DNA from: Puniceicoccales bacterium
Lineage (GTDB): Bacteria > Verrucomicrobiota > Verrucomicrobiia > Opitutales > Oceanipulchritudinaceae
Assembly: GCA_030595525.1 (NCBI GenBank)
Contig: JAUVDD010000048.1
Span: 1 to 9,492, forward strand
DNA: 9,492 nucleotides
Reading direction: 5' to 3'
This document shows, one piece after another, positions 1 to 7,400 of this stretch. Every line of letters starts with the position of its first letter. Positions within the stretch are counted from its first letter, which is position 1. The notes under the pieces are model-generated. The model was not told the DNA's origin, did no database searches, and saw nothing but the letters and a program-made list of their open reading frames with translations. The position numbers and the translations under genes are program-made.

Positions 1-238
1 CGATGTCTCGCCCACCATAGACAACATTATTGTTGGCGGTTATCGCTATCAGGATGCTGTTCTTCTCCAGTTGAATCTGGGAAGCGGCCTGCGGCTTGGT
101 AACCTCCACTCCAGTTTCTTCAACGAACACTGTGGTCACAATGAAGAAGATCAGGAGGATGAAAACCATGTCGATCAACGGAGAGATGTTAATTTCTTCA
201 CTCCCTTGGCTAGCTGAAAATACTCGTCTGCGTTTCAT
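1..238 (-). CDS. exbD: ExbD/TolR-family biopolymer transport protein, 3' end outside window
   Basis: Reading leftward from an ATG at 238, the first 79 codons are visible and the frame is open to the window edge. The start has a basic cytoplasmic stretch (MKRRR), then one membrane helix around residues 18 to 39. The helix carries the ExbD signature [15 protein letters not shown], with the conserved membrane aspartate at D23 that in ExbD/TolR takes part in proton translocation. The part after residue 40 should be the start of the periplasmic domain. The start lies 6 bases past the exbB stop, so the two are almost certainly translationally coupled. No clear Shine-Dalgarno sequence precedes the ATG. 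In the TonB systems this protein forms the inner-membrane motor with ExbB and contacts TonB. Family assignment is firm; TonB-type versus Tol-type is inferred from the neighbours. Confidence 0.93.
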   Translation of the reverse strand, partial: MKRRRVFSASQGSEEINISPLIDMVFILLIFFIVTTVFVEETGVEVTKPQAASQIQLEKNSILIAITANNNVVYGGRDI

Positions 239-244
239 TGAATT

Positions 245-865
245 TTAACCGGTTTTAGATTTTTTTTCGTATAGCTGAACGGTAAGTGTCTCCATGGTGG
301 TCAAACAGGCCTCCATTTCATTCCGTCTCTTTTGTATGATCGTTGCCATTACATAGGCAGGAATCGCAATAATCAGGCCCGTCTGGGTTGTGATCAGTGC
401 CTCCGATATCCCGGCGGCAATCTGGTCAACCGTGGCGCCGGCTGTGCTGACTGCCAGACCACTGAATGTAGTCAACATACCCATGACCGTTCCAAGTAAT
501 CCCATAAGCGGCGCCGTTGTCACCAGGATCAGGAGATAGGTTCGCTTGGAATCGATCCCGGCCAAATAGGAATTAATGACTTCCAAAAACCGCGAACGCA
601 CTTTCAAAACGTCATTCACTTCTTCGGCCTGCGTATATTCCAGAAGATGTCGCAACTCTCCTTTGGCCAGGCTAGGGTCATTCACTAAATCAACCAACTT
701 TCCCCGCTTAACCTTGTAGAAGAAGTGTTCGGAGAAGAAAAAGTACAACTTAAAGGCTGACCAATAAATAGTAAGGGCAAGAATAGTCAGAGGTACCATG
801 AGAACCCCACCATCGGTGAGGATCGTCATGAATTCTACTTGAAACTGTTCCCAGATCGTTTGCAC
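245..865 (-). CDS. exbB: ExbB-type MotA/TolQ/ExbB proton channel (ExbB2-like)
   Basis: This is a 206-residue inner-membrane protein with three predicted helices, near residues 18 to 44, 108 to 133 and 154 to 178. The family signatures are plain: APLMGLLGTVMGMLTTF (118 to 134) and ISEALITTQTGLIIAIP (153 to 169). Its small size and lack of a long periplasmic arm fit the ExbB2 class found in TonB2 clusters. With ExbD it should form the proton-driven motor that energises TonB. The start codon is GTG; a GGAG ribosome site lies 9 bases upstream, which supports it over the internal ATG at codon 13. It begins 21 bases after the upstream long MotA/TolQ/ExbB gene and ends 6 bases before exbD, so it is an operon member. 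TolQ is the main alternative, but the DUF3450 and long-paralogue neighbours favour TonB2. Confidence 0.93.
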   Translation of the reverse strand: MQTIWEQFQVEFMTILTDGGVLMVPLTILALTIYWSAFKLYFFFSEHFFYKVKRGKLVDLVNDPSLAKGELRHLLEYTQAEEVNDVLKVRSRFLEVINSYLAGIDSKRTYLLILVTTAPLMGLLGTVMGMLTTFSGLAVSTAGATVDQIAAGISEALITTQTGLIIAIPAYVMATIIQKRRNEMEACLTTMETLTVQLYEKKSKTG

Positions 866-874
866 GGGATGGAT

Positions 875-878
875 CTCC
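875..878 (-). promoter_or_regulatory. ribosome binding site of exbB
   Basis: On the minus strand GGAG occurs 9 bases before the GTG at 865. It is the clearest Shine-Dalgarno match in the left operon and fixes the non-ATG start of exbB. Confidence 0.6.
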
Positions 879-886
879 GATAGAAA

Positions 887-2272
887 TTAGTTTTTACGGA
901 CAAGACCGTTCACAAAGGCAACAGCCATCCGTTCCATGTTGGCCATCACGCCCTGCGCGCGCCGATTCAGAAGGGCGTGCATGATTAGTGATGGAATGGC
1001 TACTATCAACCCAAACTCAGTGGTTACCAATGCTTCAGAAATACCACTGGAGAGCTGTTTCGCATCGCCTGTACCAAACACCGTGATCAGCTTGAAGGTA
1101 TTAATCATCCCGGTGACCGTACCCAACAGACCCATCAACGGGGCAGTTGCAGCAGTAACGGCGATAAACGGAAGCAAGCGTTCGAGACGTGGCTGTACTT
1201 CCAGCATGCGCTCATACATGACTTCCTCAACCAACTCCTTGCTTTCCTCACTGTGCTCGACTGCGTCAACAAGCATGGCCTTAGCCGGACCACGTACTTC
1301 CTGCGCCAGTTCCATCGCCTTGTCACGATCACCCTCATTCAGGGCTTTCAAGATACCATGCAGAGAACCCGGCTGCGGCATCTTGACTGAGTAAATCTCA
1401 ATCAGTTTGAAGAGAGACGTAACGGTTGCCAGGAAGGCAAAGAAAAGAATTGGCCAAATCCAAATACCCCCCTTTTGGATGTGCTCCCATATTGTCTCTT
1501 CCTGGGCGGCCATGGCCAAGGCGCTGCCCAACGTTGGGTCAACGGGTAAATCACCAGCTCCCGAGGTAACTGTACTCTTAATAGTTGTATCCAATTCAAT
1601 CCCAATATTTATAATCAGGGGCTTCAGGGCAGACTTCAGGGCAATACCCGCTTCTTCCGAGGAAGTGCTGCTAAAGTAATTACTTGGTCCGAACAACAGA
1701 AATTTTCCTTGTTCAACCTCACCGCTTTCCACAACTGCTTCACCGTCAAAAAGCTGTCCCCCGATCAAGGCCTGAAAACGATCGACCGAAGTCGACAGCA
1801 TGAATGCCTGCTCAATAAGTCGATTGGCTTTCGCCAGCTTGTCTTCGTTTGAACCAATGTTACTCGCTGCCTTGAACGCTGTGATTTCTTCCTCATAAAC
1901 CTGATGCTCAGGTAATGAGATGTCGCGCTCGAAGCGCTCACCAAAGTCCGCAACAAGATTGGCAACATAGTCCAATTGCTCCTGACTCTTGCTTACACGT
2001 TCCTCAAGGGAGTTAAGGTCAACCGTGCTGTTGTCCTTGAATCGCTGGACACGCTCGGCTTCCCTGCGTTTATCACGCAACTCTGACTGGAGATTGTTAA
2101 GGGCTTTCGAAAGAGGGATTTTTTCCTCTTTAATCTTATCCTGTAGCTTGGCGTACTCTGCCAAGGCTGTTTTCAAGTCAGCATCGGCACCTGCCTGAAC
2201 ACTGTTCAGGTCAGCAGCCATGGCACCTAGAGGAAAGAGGGAAATCAGAATGATTTTAAATGTATTCTTCAC
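887..2272 (-). CDS. TtpC-like MotA/TolQ/ExbB protein with signal peptide and periplasmic coiled-coil extension
   Basis: This 461-residue protein is an ExbB-type channel fused behind a long exported N-terminal region. Residues 1 to 20 look like a signal peptide (MKNTFKIILISLFPLGAMAA, probable cut after AMA). Residues about 30 to 118 are rich in Lys/Glu/Leu heptads and look coiled-coil, and the extension runs on to about 265. Three membrane helices follow near 270 to 292, 367 to 390 and 413 to 435, with the signatures APLMGLLGTVTGMINTF (377 to 393) and ISEALVTTEFGLIVAIP (411 to 427). This layout is that of TtpC, a protein of Vibrio TonB2 systems needed for TonB2-dependent uptake. The start is GTG with only a weak GGA upstream; the signal peptide supports it. 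It lies 41 bases after the DUF3450 gene and 21 bases before exbB. Family is firm; the TtpC role is inferred from architecture and order. Confidence 0.9.
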   Translation of the reverse strand: MKNTFKIILISLFPLGAMAADLNSVQAGADADLKTALAEYAKLQDKIKEEKIPLSKALNNLQSELRDKRREAERVQRFKDNSTVDLNSLEERVSKSQEQLDYVANLVADFGERFERDISLPEHQVYEEEITAFKAASNIGSNEDKLAKANRLIEQAFMLSTSVDRFQALIGGQLFDGEAVVESGEVEQGKFLLFGPSNYFSSTSSEEAGIALKSALKPLIINIGIELDTTIKSTVTSGAGDLPVDPTLGSALAMAAQEETIWEHIQKGGIWIWPILFFAFLATVTSLFKLIEIYSVKMPQPGSLHGILKALNEGDRDKAMELAQEVRGPAKAMLVDAVEHSEESKELVEEVMYERMLEVQPRLERLLPFIAVTAATAPLMGLLGTVTGMINTFKLITVFGTGDAKQLSSGISEALVTTEFGLIVAIPSLIMHALLNRRAQGVMANMERMAVAFVNGLVRKN

Positions 2273-2313
2273 GGGAAATCCAATAATTGAGTTTCAAATA
2301 TGACCAACAGGCG

Positions 2314-3084
2314 TTACTTCACGCTAACTGGCAGCTTAACATACCGGGCCTGTTTAGTTCCTCGGTAAATATCAACAAATGAGCGAACCGATGGAATAAG
2401 GGCTTTATCAGATGTCCATTCCCATCCATTTTCTCCGGGAACACCAATTCCTGCATGCTCGTTGGCCTTATCCACATAAAACGCTCCCCCCAGTCCGAAG
2501 TATACTGTTTCGGTCTGAACGGTGCGATCCGCTTCAAATTCCCTGAAATCATCAACCAGTGTAATTACCTGATTAAACTTCTGAACCTGCGTCAGGATCG
2601 CCACGATGGGCTGGATACGCTGACCAATGACCAGTTCTGAGTCCTTGGGATTCTCGGGAATTGTATTAAAGAGCTGTTGCAATTCCTGACGCAAGGGTGG
2701 TGGCAAAACAGCTTCAAGGGTCTTGATTTTGATTTCTGCTTCGATTAATGCGTTTACGACTTTCGTCTCCACCTTCTTAATCGCATCACGCTGTTCCAAA
2801 AGATCATTGCGCAGCACTTCTGCCGCACTCGTGTCCTTTTCAGCGTCTTCGATTGTTTTGTCCAGTGTGGCAACTTCTTCCTTATATATTGCTATAAGGT
2901 TCTCCATGGAAGCCTTGTCTGCTTCCCATCCGGAAGCAGCCTCGCTGATCATGCGCTCCGTGTCTACCCATTGCTGAAGGGTGTTAACTGTATCTTCCAA
3001 AGGCGAAGCCCAAAGGATGGTTTGGCATGCAGCCAAAAGACCCGTTGCTAGTACCAATTTGATATGGTTTCTTGTGTGTGACAT
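2314..3084 (-). CDS. DUF3450-family periplasmic coiled-coil protein, first gene of the TonB2-like operon
   Basis: I place the start at the ATG at 3084, giving 256 residues, the usual size for DUF3450. The frame is open to an ATG at 3159, but the 25 extra residues would bury the export signal. MSHTRNHIKLVLATGLLA is a basic start plus hydrophobic core. Two exits are possible: a lipoprotein cut before C20 (L17-A-A-C20 matches a lipobox), or a type I cut near A26/S27 just before PLED. Residues about 31 to 125 form a long charged coiled-coil. The C-terminal part has the aromatic/glycine pattern typical of the family (VYFGLGGAFYVDK at 194 to 206, then GWEW at 220 to 223). No enzymatic function is known for DUF3450. 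In Vibrio-type clusters it sits directly before ttpC, exbB2 and exbD2, as here, so a role in the TonB2 complex is inferred. No strong ribosome site is visible. Confidence 0.82.
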   Translation of the reverse strand: MSHTRNHIKLVLATGLLAACQTILWASPLEDTVNTLQQWVDTERMISEAASGWEADKASMENLIAIYKEEVATLDKTIEDAEKDTSAAEVLRNDLLEQRDAIKKVETKVVNALIEAEIKIKTLEAVLPPPLRQELQQLFNTIPENPKDSELVIGQRIQPIVAILTQVQKFNQVITLVDDFREFEADRTVQTETVYFGLGGAFYVDKANEHAGIGVPGENGWEWTSDKALIPSVRSFVDIYRGTKQARYVKLPVSVK

Positions 3085-3180
3085 GAGAGATTCTGCTTCT
3101 GTTTTTGTGAGAAAAAGAGCAACGCTCGAATTCTTTCCGAGGCTTGTCAAGTGGATCAATAAAAGAAATGTGCATTTTAG

Positions 3181-3259
3181 TGCTTAGTAAAGTTACTTTG
3201 TCGTATAAGTTTTCCTTGACCAACACCCTAACCTATTTAGGAAAACTTATAGCTAAGCA
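3181..3259. repeat. perfect 13-bp inverted repeat nested in an outer 7-bp inverted repeat
   Basis: TATAAGTTTTCCT (3204 to 3216) is the exact reverse complement of AGGAAAACTTATA (3239 to 3251), separated by 22 bases. Outside it, TGCTTAG (3181 to 3187) pairs with CTAAGCA (3253 to 3259). The inner arms could form a long-loop hairpin in RNA or two half-sites of an operator with centres 35 bp apart. There is no T-run after either arm, so it is not a standard terminator. Position between two divergent operons favours a regulatory role, which is inference. Confidence 0.6.
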
Positions 3260-3523
3260 TCCCCTGTAAACCCAAACTTATTAATAAAGTAAGGGATATT
3301 TCCTTTCTTGCACTTAGCAAAACGAAGGGAAAGGTGGATTCTGGATATTTTTTACTATGATACACCAACAGTGCAAATACCCTCGAGTAAATGAGACCGA
3401 TCCAGGAATGGCTTGTTTGAGCGAAGGCATCCAACTGTTCCATAAACCCGGTGCTGCGGACACTCTGCTCAGCCTCCCAACTGGGACCAGGCTGGCTGTG
3501 GGAAATCCGCCGATCAATTGAAC

Positions 3524-3529
3524 TGAGGA
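3524..3529 (+). promoter_or_regulatory. ribosome binding site of rnfB
   Basis: TGAGGA ends 6 bases before the TTG at 3536. The TGA inside it is also an in-frame stop, so translation cannot begin further upstream in this frame. Together these point to TTG as the real start. Confidence 0.65.
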
Positions 3530-3535
3530 CGAACA

Positions 3536-4426
3536 TTGAGCCCCGATTTCACAGCATATATAATTAGTGCCCTTCTTTTCATGGGCGGGCTCGGTATCTT
3601 CCTTGCCAGTGTGCTGGCCTTTGCCAACAAGAAGCTCCACGTCCAGGAGGATCCCCGGATTGACGAAGTGGAAGAATTGCTTCCCGCCACAAATTGCGGG
3701 GCCTGCGGTTCTCCAGGATGCCGGGCATTCGCAGAAGCTTGTGTTGCGGGAGACAAAAATCCCAGCAAATGCACAGTCAGCTCCCGAGAAATGGTGGCTT
3801 ATATTGCAGATTACCTTGGCGTTGAAGTCGGGACACAGGAAAAAATCGTTGCTCGATTGGCCTGTGCCGGAGGAAACCACGTTGCCCGAATGAGGGCCGA
3901 ATACAGCGGATTGGGAACATGCCGCGCCGCTGTAGCTGTTGGAGGCGGAGGAAAAGCCTGTGCATGGGGCTGTCTTGGACTCGGTGACTGTGACGTTTCC
4001 TGTGATTTTGATGCTATCCATATGGATGAGCACGGCCTTCCGGTCGTCAACGAGGACAAGTGTGTAGCATGTAATGACTGTGTGGAAGCTTGTCCATTGG
4101 ACCTGTTCGAGCTGCATCCGGTCAGTCACCAACTTTGGGTGGCCTGCAAAAGCCTGGCGGAGGGCGATGATGCCCTGGCCGACTGTGAAGTCGCCTGTAC
4201 CGGTTGCGCCAGATGTGCGATGGATGCCCCGGAAGGTTTAGTTTGTATTAAAAACAATCTTGCAGTGGTGGATTACTCTAGAAACAACCTCGCCACCCGT
4301 ATCCCCATTGAACGCTGTCCTACAGGGGCAATTGTCTGGCGTGAAAAAGGTCTGACCATCAAGGGCGGAGCCGCCAAGCGAATCATCCGCAAGGAACCTC
4401 TTCCCGTCCGTCCGGACGCCCGATAA
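3536..4426 (+). CDS. rnfB: RnfB-type membrane-anchored multi-cluster iron-sulfur protein
   Basis: This 296-residue protein begins with one membrane helix (about residues 8 to 30). It is followed by an EDPR segment and the RnfB Fe-S motif C54-x2-C57-x4-C62-x16-C79. A CAGG motif (110 to 113) and C129 follow, then a cysteine-rich stretch with C142, C146, C152 and C156 (pattern KACAWGCLGLGDC). A ferredoxin motif C176-x2-C179-x2-C182-x3-C186-P comes next, then a further group at C217, C221, C224, C227 and C237. With 22 cysteines it resembles the long RnfB of clostridial and acetogen type, which carries extra clusters. RnfB normally accepts electrons from reduced ferredoxin and passes them into the Rnf complex. 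No other Rnf subunit is seen here; the next gene, 35 bases on, is a ferredoxin-reducing oxidoreductase, so electron transfer between the two is likely. The TTG start is backed by a ribosome site; the next ATG is codon 16, inside the helix. Confidence 0.88.
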   Translation: MSPDFTAYIISALLFMGGLGIFLASVLAFANKKLHVQEDPRIDEVEELLPATNCGACGSPGCRAFAEACVAGDKNPSKCTVSSREMVAYIADYLGVEVGTQEKIVARLACAGGNHVARMRAEYSGLGTCRAAVAVGGGGKACAWGCLGLGDCDVSCDFDAIHMDEHGLPVVNEDKCVACNDCVEACPLDLFELHPVSHQLWVACKSLAEGDDALADCEVACTGCARCAMDAPEGLVCIKNNLAVVDYSRNNLATRIPIERCPTGAIVWREKGLTIKGGAAKRIIRKEPLPVRPDAR

Positions 4427-4461
4427 TTTTCAATTTAATTAACGAATACTAATTACTAACA

Positions 4462-7400
4462 ATGAGTAGAATAATGGCTGCCGAAAAGAAGAACGTAAAA
4501 TATCCTGGCATACCAGCCGCTGTGGATGGAAATACCGCCGTCATCATGTGCGAGCGGGAATCGAGTGACGCCGCTGGCGCCTACCCAATTACCCCATCCA
4601 CCCAAATGGGTGAATACTGGGCCGAAGAGACGGCCAAGGGTCATCTCAATATCTCGGGTCGCCCGTTGATTTTCGTTGAGCCGGAAGGTGAGCACGCCGC
4701 AGCTGGGGTGACTGCTGGTATGTCCATGACAGGTCTTCGCGCATCCAACTTTTCCTCCGGTCAGGGGATCGCCTACATGCATGAGTCTTTGTACGGCGCA
4801 GTTGGCAAGCGGTTGCCTTACATTCTTAATGTAGGTTGCCGAGCCATCACCAAGACGACCCTCAACGTTCATGCCGGTCATGATGACTATCACTTGATGG
4901 ATGACACAGGGTTCTTCCAGGTTATGGGCCAAAGCGCCCAGGAAGCGGCCGACCTTAACATCATTTCCCGCAAGATCGCCGAGTTGTCGCTGACACCGGG
5001 TGCAGTTGGCCAGGACGGATTCCTGACCACCCACCTGATTGAGACCATGGTTGTACCGGAACGTGAATTGATCGCGGAGTTCTGTGGCAAGGCGGACGAT
5101 ATCATCGACACGCCGACACCTGCCCAGGAGATGATTTACGGCAAGACCCGTCGTCGTGTGCCGATTCTCTGGGACGTCGATAATCCTGTCCTTTCCGGTC
5201 CGGTTCAGAATCAGGACGCCTACATGCAATCCGTTGCTTCCCAGCGACCATATTTCTTTGATCACATTACCGATATCGCCGAAGAGTGCATGAAGGAATA
5301 CGGTGAACTGACGGGTCGTAAATACAGTCGTGTTGGTACATTCAAATGCGAAGATGCAGATTACATCATCCTTGGTCAGGGCAGCCTGATCGGAACCGCT
5401 GAAGCGGTTGCCGATTACTTGCGCGAAGAAATGAAGCTGAAAGTCGGTGTGGTAAACATGACCATGTTCCGTCCTTTCCCAGGCGACATGCTGAGCCACA
5501 TCCTGAAGGGCCGCAAGGGCGTCACTGTTCTCGAGCGGACCGATCAGCCCCTGGCAGAAGATCTTCCGTTGATTCGGGAAATCCGTGCCACGATGAGCAA
5601 GTGTATGGAAAATGGCCTCTGCGGAAAGGGCGAAAAACTCCCCTATCCTAAATACGCCAGTTTCAAGACATCCAAAGACGCTCCGACTCTTTATTCAGGT
5701 TGTTTTGGCATGGGTAGCCGTGACCTGCAGCCAGAAGGTGTTGTGGGTGCAGTGGAAAATATGCTTCCGAATGGCGATAACAAGAAGTTCTTCTACTTGT
5801 CGATCGACTTCATCCACGAAAAACCGTCCTCACCGAAGAATGAGATTTACCAGCAGAAACTGTTGGAATCCTATCCCAACATCCAGGAGATGGCCGTTAA
5901 GGGCAGTAAGAATCCAAATCTCCTTCCAAAGGGAGCTGTCACCGTCCGGATGCACTCCGTCGGTGGTTGGGGTGCCATCACTACTGGTAAGAATCTGGCC
6001 ATCACTTTATACGAGTTGCTCGGATACGATATTAAGGCTAATCCGAAGTACGGTTCCGAAAAGAAAGGTCAACCGACTACCTACTATCTGTCAGCAGCTC
6101 CGGAGCCGATCCGTATCAACTGCGAATACTTCTTCGTTGATGCAGTCCTTTCCCCGGATCCGAATGTATTCGGTCACTCGAACCCGTTGTTCGGCCTGAT
6201 AAAGGGCGGAACCTTCATCATCCAGAGCGATCTGGAATCAGCAGATGCGGTCTGGAATTCATTCCCGTTGATCGCGCGCCAGTACATCGTCCAGAATGAT
6301 ATCAGGGTATTCTACATCGATGCGTTCAAGGTAGCCCGGGAAGAAGCGACTGATCCGGAACTCCAGTTCCGTATGCAGGGTATCGCCTTCCAGGGTGCTT
6401 TCTTCGCTGGCTCCACTTTGATGCAGACAGCCAATCTGACAGAAGAATCCCTTTTCAAGGCGATCAAGGATCAGGTTGAGTATAAGTTCGGAAGCAAGGG
6501 AGCCCGTGTTGTGGAAGACAACATGCGCGTGGTTCGCCGCGGTTTCGATGAACTCGCCGAAATCACCGACAAGACCATTTCCACAACTGCTGTAGCGGCA
6601 AAGAAAGAAACAAACCTGCCTCTCGTTCTGAAACGTATGCCTGCGAGCGATGATCCGCGCACAGACATTCACCGTTTCTGGGAGCAGACCGGTAGTTTCT
6701 ATCTCGGTGGCCGACCAAATGACAATTTGGCTGATCCGTTCAATGCCCTCGCCCTGATACCGGCCAACACCGGTGTCTACCGCGACATGACGCAGATTCG
6801 CTTCACCCACCCGGTTTGGCATCCGGAAAAATGTACTGCCTGTAGCGACTGTTTCACAGTCTGTCCGGACAGTGCTATTCCTGGATTGGGCACGCCGATC
6901 GTTGAGGTATTCAATACCGTCATCAAGCGCATTCAAAAGGCTGGACACGAAGTAAAACTTCTCCCGAAGGCTGTTCGCACGATGGAAAAGCATCTGCGCA
7001 AGTCTGTCGCCGAAACGAATTCCGAAACGGCCAGCTTGAACAGTGTACCACTATTGAACCTTGCCATTGAAGACACCATCGCCGGGGCCAATGGCGAAGC
7101 GGAAGACCTCGAAAAGGAATTTGCCCTCTTCAAGGAATCGATTGGTGAGTTCAAGTTCGCATTTACCAAGGCATACTACGACCAGCGCGAAAAGGGCCAG
7201 GCCGGCTCTGGTGGACTATATTCCATCACCGTCAATCCCTACACTTGTAAGGGTTGTATGCTTTGCGTGGAGGTTTGTGATGACGGTGCCTTGACTGCGG
7301 AAACGCAAACTAAGGATTCCGTCCAGCGCTTGCGCGACGAATGGGAATTCTGGCAAGACCTGCCAACCACACCGAAGGACTTCATTCGTATCGATGATAT

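Larger units (their letters stand above)
3085..3535. other. divergent intergenic region between the TonB2-like and RnfB/PFOR operons
   Basis: This stretch must hold the promoters of both operons. Its left two thirds (to about 3355) are AT-rich; the part next to rnfB is closer to the coding composition. The striking element is a perfect 13-base inverted repeat at 3204 to 3251. A 10-base palindrome, TTATTAATAA, lies at 3278 to 3287. Hexamers near the -10 consensus exist (TAAAAT on the minus strand near 3175, TATGAT at 3356 on the plus strand), but none has a good -35 at proper spacing, so I call no promoter. No convincing gene was found in either strand. Confidence 0.7.

Noticed and set aside
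936..1394. 152-codon plus-strand frame opposite the TtpC-like gene
   Set aside because: It is an antisense shadow of the conserved MotA/TolQ/ExbB domain and has no protein features of its own.
3117..3131. Small hairpin GAGC-loop-GCTC followed by a T-run on the minus strand, before the DUF3450 gene
   Set aside because: A 4-bp stem is too short for a rho-independent terminator, and it sits inside the presumed leader where termination would silence the operon.
3145..3150. TTGACA on the minus strand, a perfect -35 hexamer
   Set aside because: The hexamer 17 bases downstream is GAGCGT, which does not resemble a -10, so no promoter is called.
3085..3159. Upstream ATG extension of the DUF3450 gene by 25 codons
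   Set aside because: It would place charged residues before the signal sequence and exceed the usual family length; the internal ATG at 3084 gives a proper export signal.
3357..3521. 54-codon plus-strand frame (MIHQQCKYPRV...) ending 14 bases before rnfB
   Set aside because: Position would suit a leader peptide, but there is no properly spaced ribosome site, no recognisable domain and no regulatory codon run.
3237..3536. 99-codon minus-strand frame in the divergent intergenic region
   Set aside because: It overlaps the rnfB start, spans the last part of the inverted repeat, has no ribosome site and no recognisable family.
4456..5499. Long open frame of 347 codons on the minus strand inside the oxidoreductase gene
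   Set aside because: It lies antisense to the highly conserved POR_N domain, shows no recognisable protein features, and such frames are a common by-product of codon bias. The same holds for those at 6259-6993, 7216-7980 and 8194-9021.
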